A stretch of 5,737 nt of DNA from Actinomycetota bacterium (GTDB taxonomy: Bacteria > Actinomycetota > Acidimicrobiia > Acidimicrobiales > UBA8592), in contig PAYW01000002.1 of NCBI GenBank assembly GCA_002715425.1, positions 21,344 to 27,080 of the forward strand, given 5' to 3'. Position numbers and translations under genes: made by a program. Below, piece by piece: positions 5,071 through 5,737 of the stretch. The first letter of the stretch is position 1; each line of letters begins with the position of its first letter. The notes under the pieces were generated by a model. It was not told the origin of the DNA. It did not search any database and was given only the letters and a program-made list of their open reading frames with translations.

Positions 5071-5737
5071 AGATGATCGGCCTTTCGGATCACCAGAAAC
5101 CATGTGAGCACAAAGGAAAGCAGCACGAGGATAAGTGCCATAATCCCTGCCTCGGCTACAAATGCGTCTTCAAACGAACTAAAGATGCGCGTGGCTAAGG
5201 TTGAAAACCCAAGTGGGGAAATTAACAAGGTGATGGGAAGCTCTTTCATGGTTGAGAGAATAACTAATCCTGCTGCTGCGCCCATGCCTGGGGCCATAAG
5301 GGGTAAATCTATTCTAAAGAAACGTGGTGTTCTTTTCGTTCCAAGAGTTTGACCTACATCATGTAACTTTTTGGGAACTGCAGCAACGGCAACAAGCACT
5401 ATTCCCATAGCAAGGGAACCAAAACGGACGATATAGGAGAAAACTAGAAGTGCTTTAGTATTGTCAAGGAGCTCAAAAGCCCAATCAGTTCGCAAGACCC
5501 AAAAGCGCATGGCAAGCGCTATTAGAAGACCGGGTACTGCGAAAGTTGCAATTACTACAGCATGGGCGAAAGTTCCAGAGCGTGATCGGTAGCGAGATAC
5601 AAGAAACGCTATTGGTAGTACTGCTAGTACAGCTACAACCCCTGCAATGATACTGATCGTTAGAGTGTTCCAAGTTGACTCTAGAACCTGTCCTCTATCA
5701 ATGGTTAGAGGAGAGCCACCTCTTGTTGTTCGAGAAA
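5067..5737 (-). CDS. Iron(III)-type ABC transporter permease, FbpB-like (C-terminal part, start outside window)
   Basis: The minus-strand frame is open from the stop at 5067 to the window edge, giving at least 222 residues; the Met at 5510 is internal. The visible part matches the second half of an FbpB-type inner-membrane permease. A helix begins TWNTLTISIIAGVVAVL (about 21-37), followed by the charged loop SRYRSRSG, then AVPGLLIALAM. The ATPase-contacting EAA loop follows (VPKKLHDVGQTLGTKRTPRF, then FRIDLPLMAPG), and then MKELPITLLISPLGFSTLATRIFS and a final helix. FbpB proteins carry two such permease units and move Fe(III) from a periplasmic or lipoprotein binding protein with an FbpC ATPase; those partners would lie to the right. 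Thiamine or other ABC importers of the same superfamily are a less likely alternative. Its last codons overlap the glycosyltransferase ATG (ATGA), suggesting one transcript. Confidence 0.85.
   Translation of the reverse strand, partial: SRTTRGGSPLTIDRGQVLESTWNTLTISIIAGVVAVLAVLPIAFLVSRYRSRSGTFAHAVVIATFAVPGLLIALAMRFWVLRTDWAFELLDNTKALLVFSYIVRFGSLAMGIVLVAVAAVPKKLHDVGQTLGTKRTPRFFRIDLPLMAPGMGAAAGLVILSTMKELPITLLISPLGFSTLATRIFSSFEDAFVAEAGIMALILVLLSFVLTWFLVIRKADHL

Noticed and set aside
5485..5673. 62-residue minus-strand frame with many Cys and Ser (MEHSNDQYHC...)
   Set aside because: It is an out-of-frame shadow of the FbpB-like permease, whose reading frame runs uninterrupted through the same bases.

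Overview
The window looks like chromosomal DNA of an actinobacterium-like organism with moderately low GC content. Two proteins suggest this: a full-type DtxR/IdeR metalloregulator with the TCPHGNPIPG linker and a C-terminal SH3/FeoA-like domain, and an Fbp-type iron ABC permease. A free-living, possibly marine, Acidimicrobiia-like lineage would fit, but that placement is an impression from protein style and base composition, not a demonstrated result. There are no tRNA or rRNA genes, insertion sequences, CRISPR arrays or phage genes in the window.

Layout from left to right. (1) 1-492, plus strand: the last ~163 residues of a DtxR-family metal-dependent repressor; its HTH lies outside the window. 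(2) 485-1048, minus strand: an unrecognised soluble protein of 187 residues, tail-to-tail with the repressor gene. (3) 1049-1254: a 206-base gap holding a purine-rich RBS, a perfect 13-bp-stem hairpin, and a palindromic operator candidate (TTAGGTATACCTAA) inside the spacer of a plausible minus-strand promoter. (4) 1255-2631, minus strand: an FAD-dependent oxidoreductase of the amine-oxidase/UDP-galactopyranose-mutase-like group that often accompanies glycan genes. A 7-codon leader ORF overlaps its start by ATGA. (5) 2632-2749: an AT-rich divergent promoter region with a second copy of the palindrome. (6) 2750-3700, plus strand: an extended-SDR nucleotide-sugar epimerase. (7) 3661-5070, minus strand: a polytopic GT-C-like membrane glycosyltransferase. 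(8) 5067-5737, minus strand: the C-terminal part of an iron(III)-type ABC permease, cut by the window edge and overlapping gene 7 by ATGA.

Taken together, the window holds an iron-handling pair (DtxR regulator and Fbp-like permease) surrounding a small glycan-modification set (oxidoreductase, nucleotide-sugar epimerase, membrane glycosyltransferase) plus one unknown protein. The two GGTATACC palindromes sit at promoter positions for the unknown gene and for the divergent oxidoreductase/epimerase pair. The most interesting hypothesis is that surface-glycan genes here respond to metal status. The palindromes and gene order are read directly from the sequence; the regulatory link to the DtxR protein is inference.
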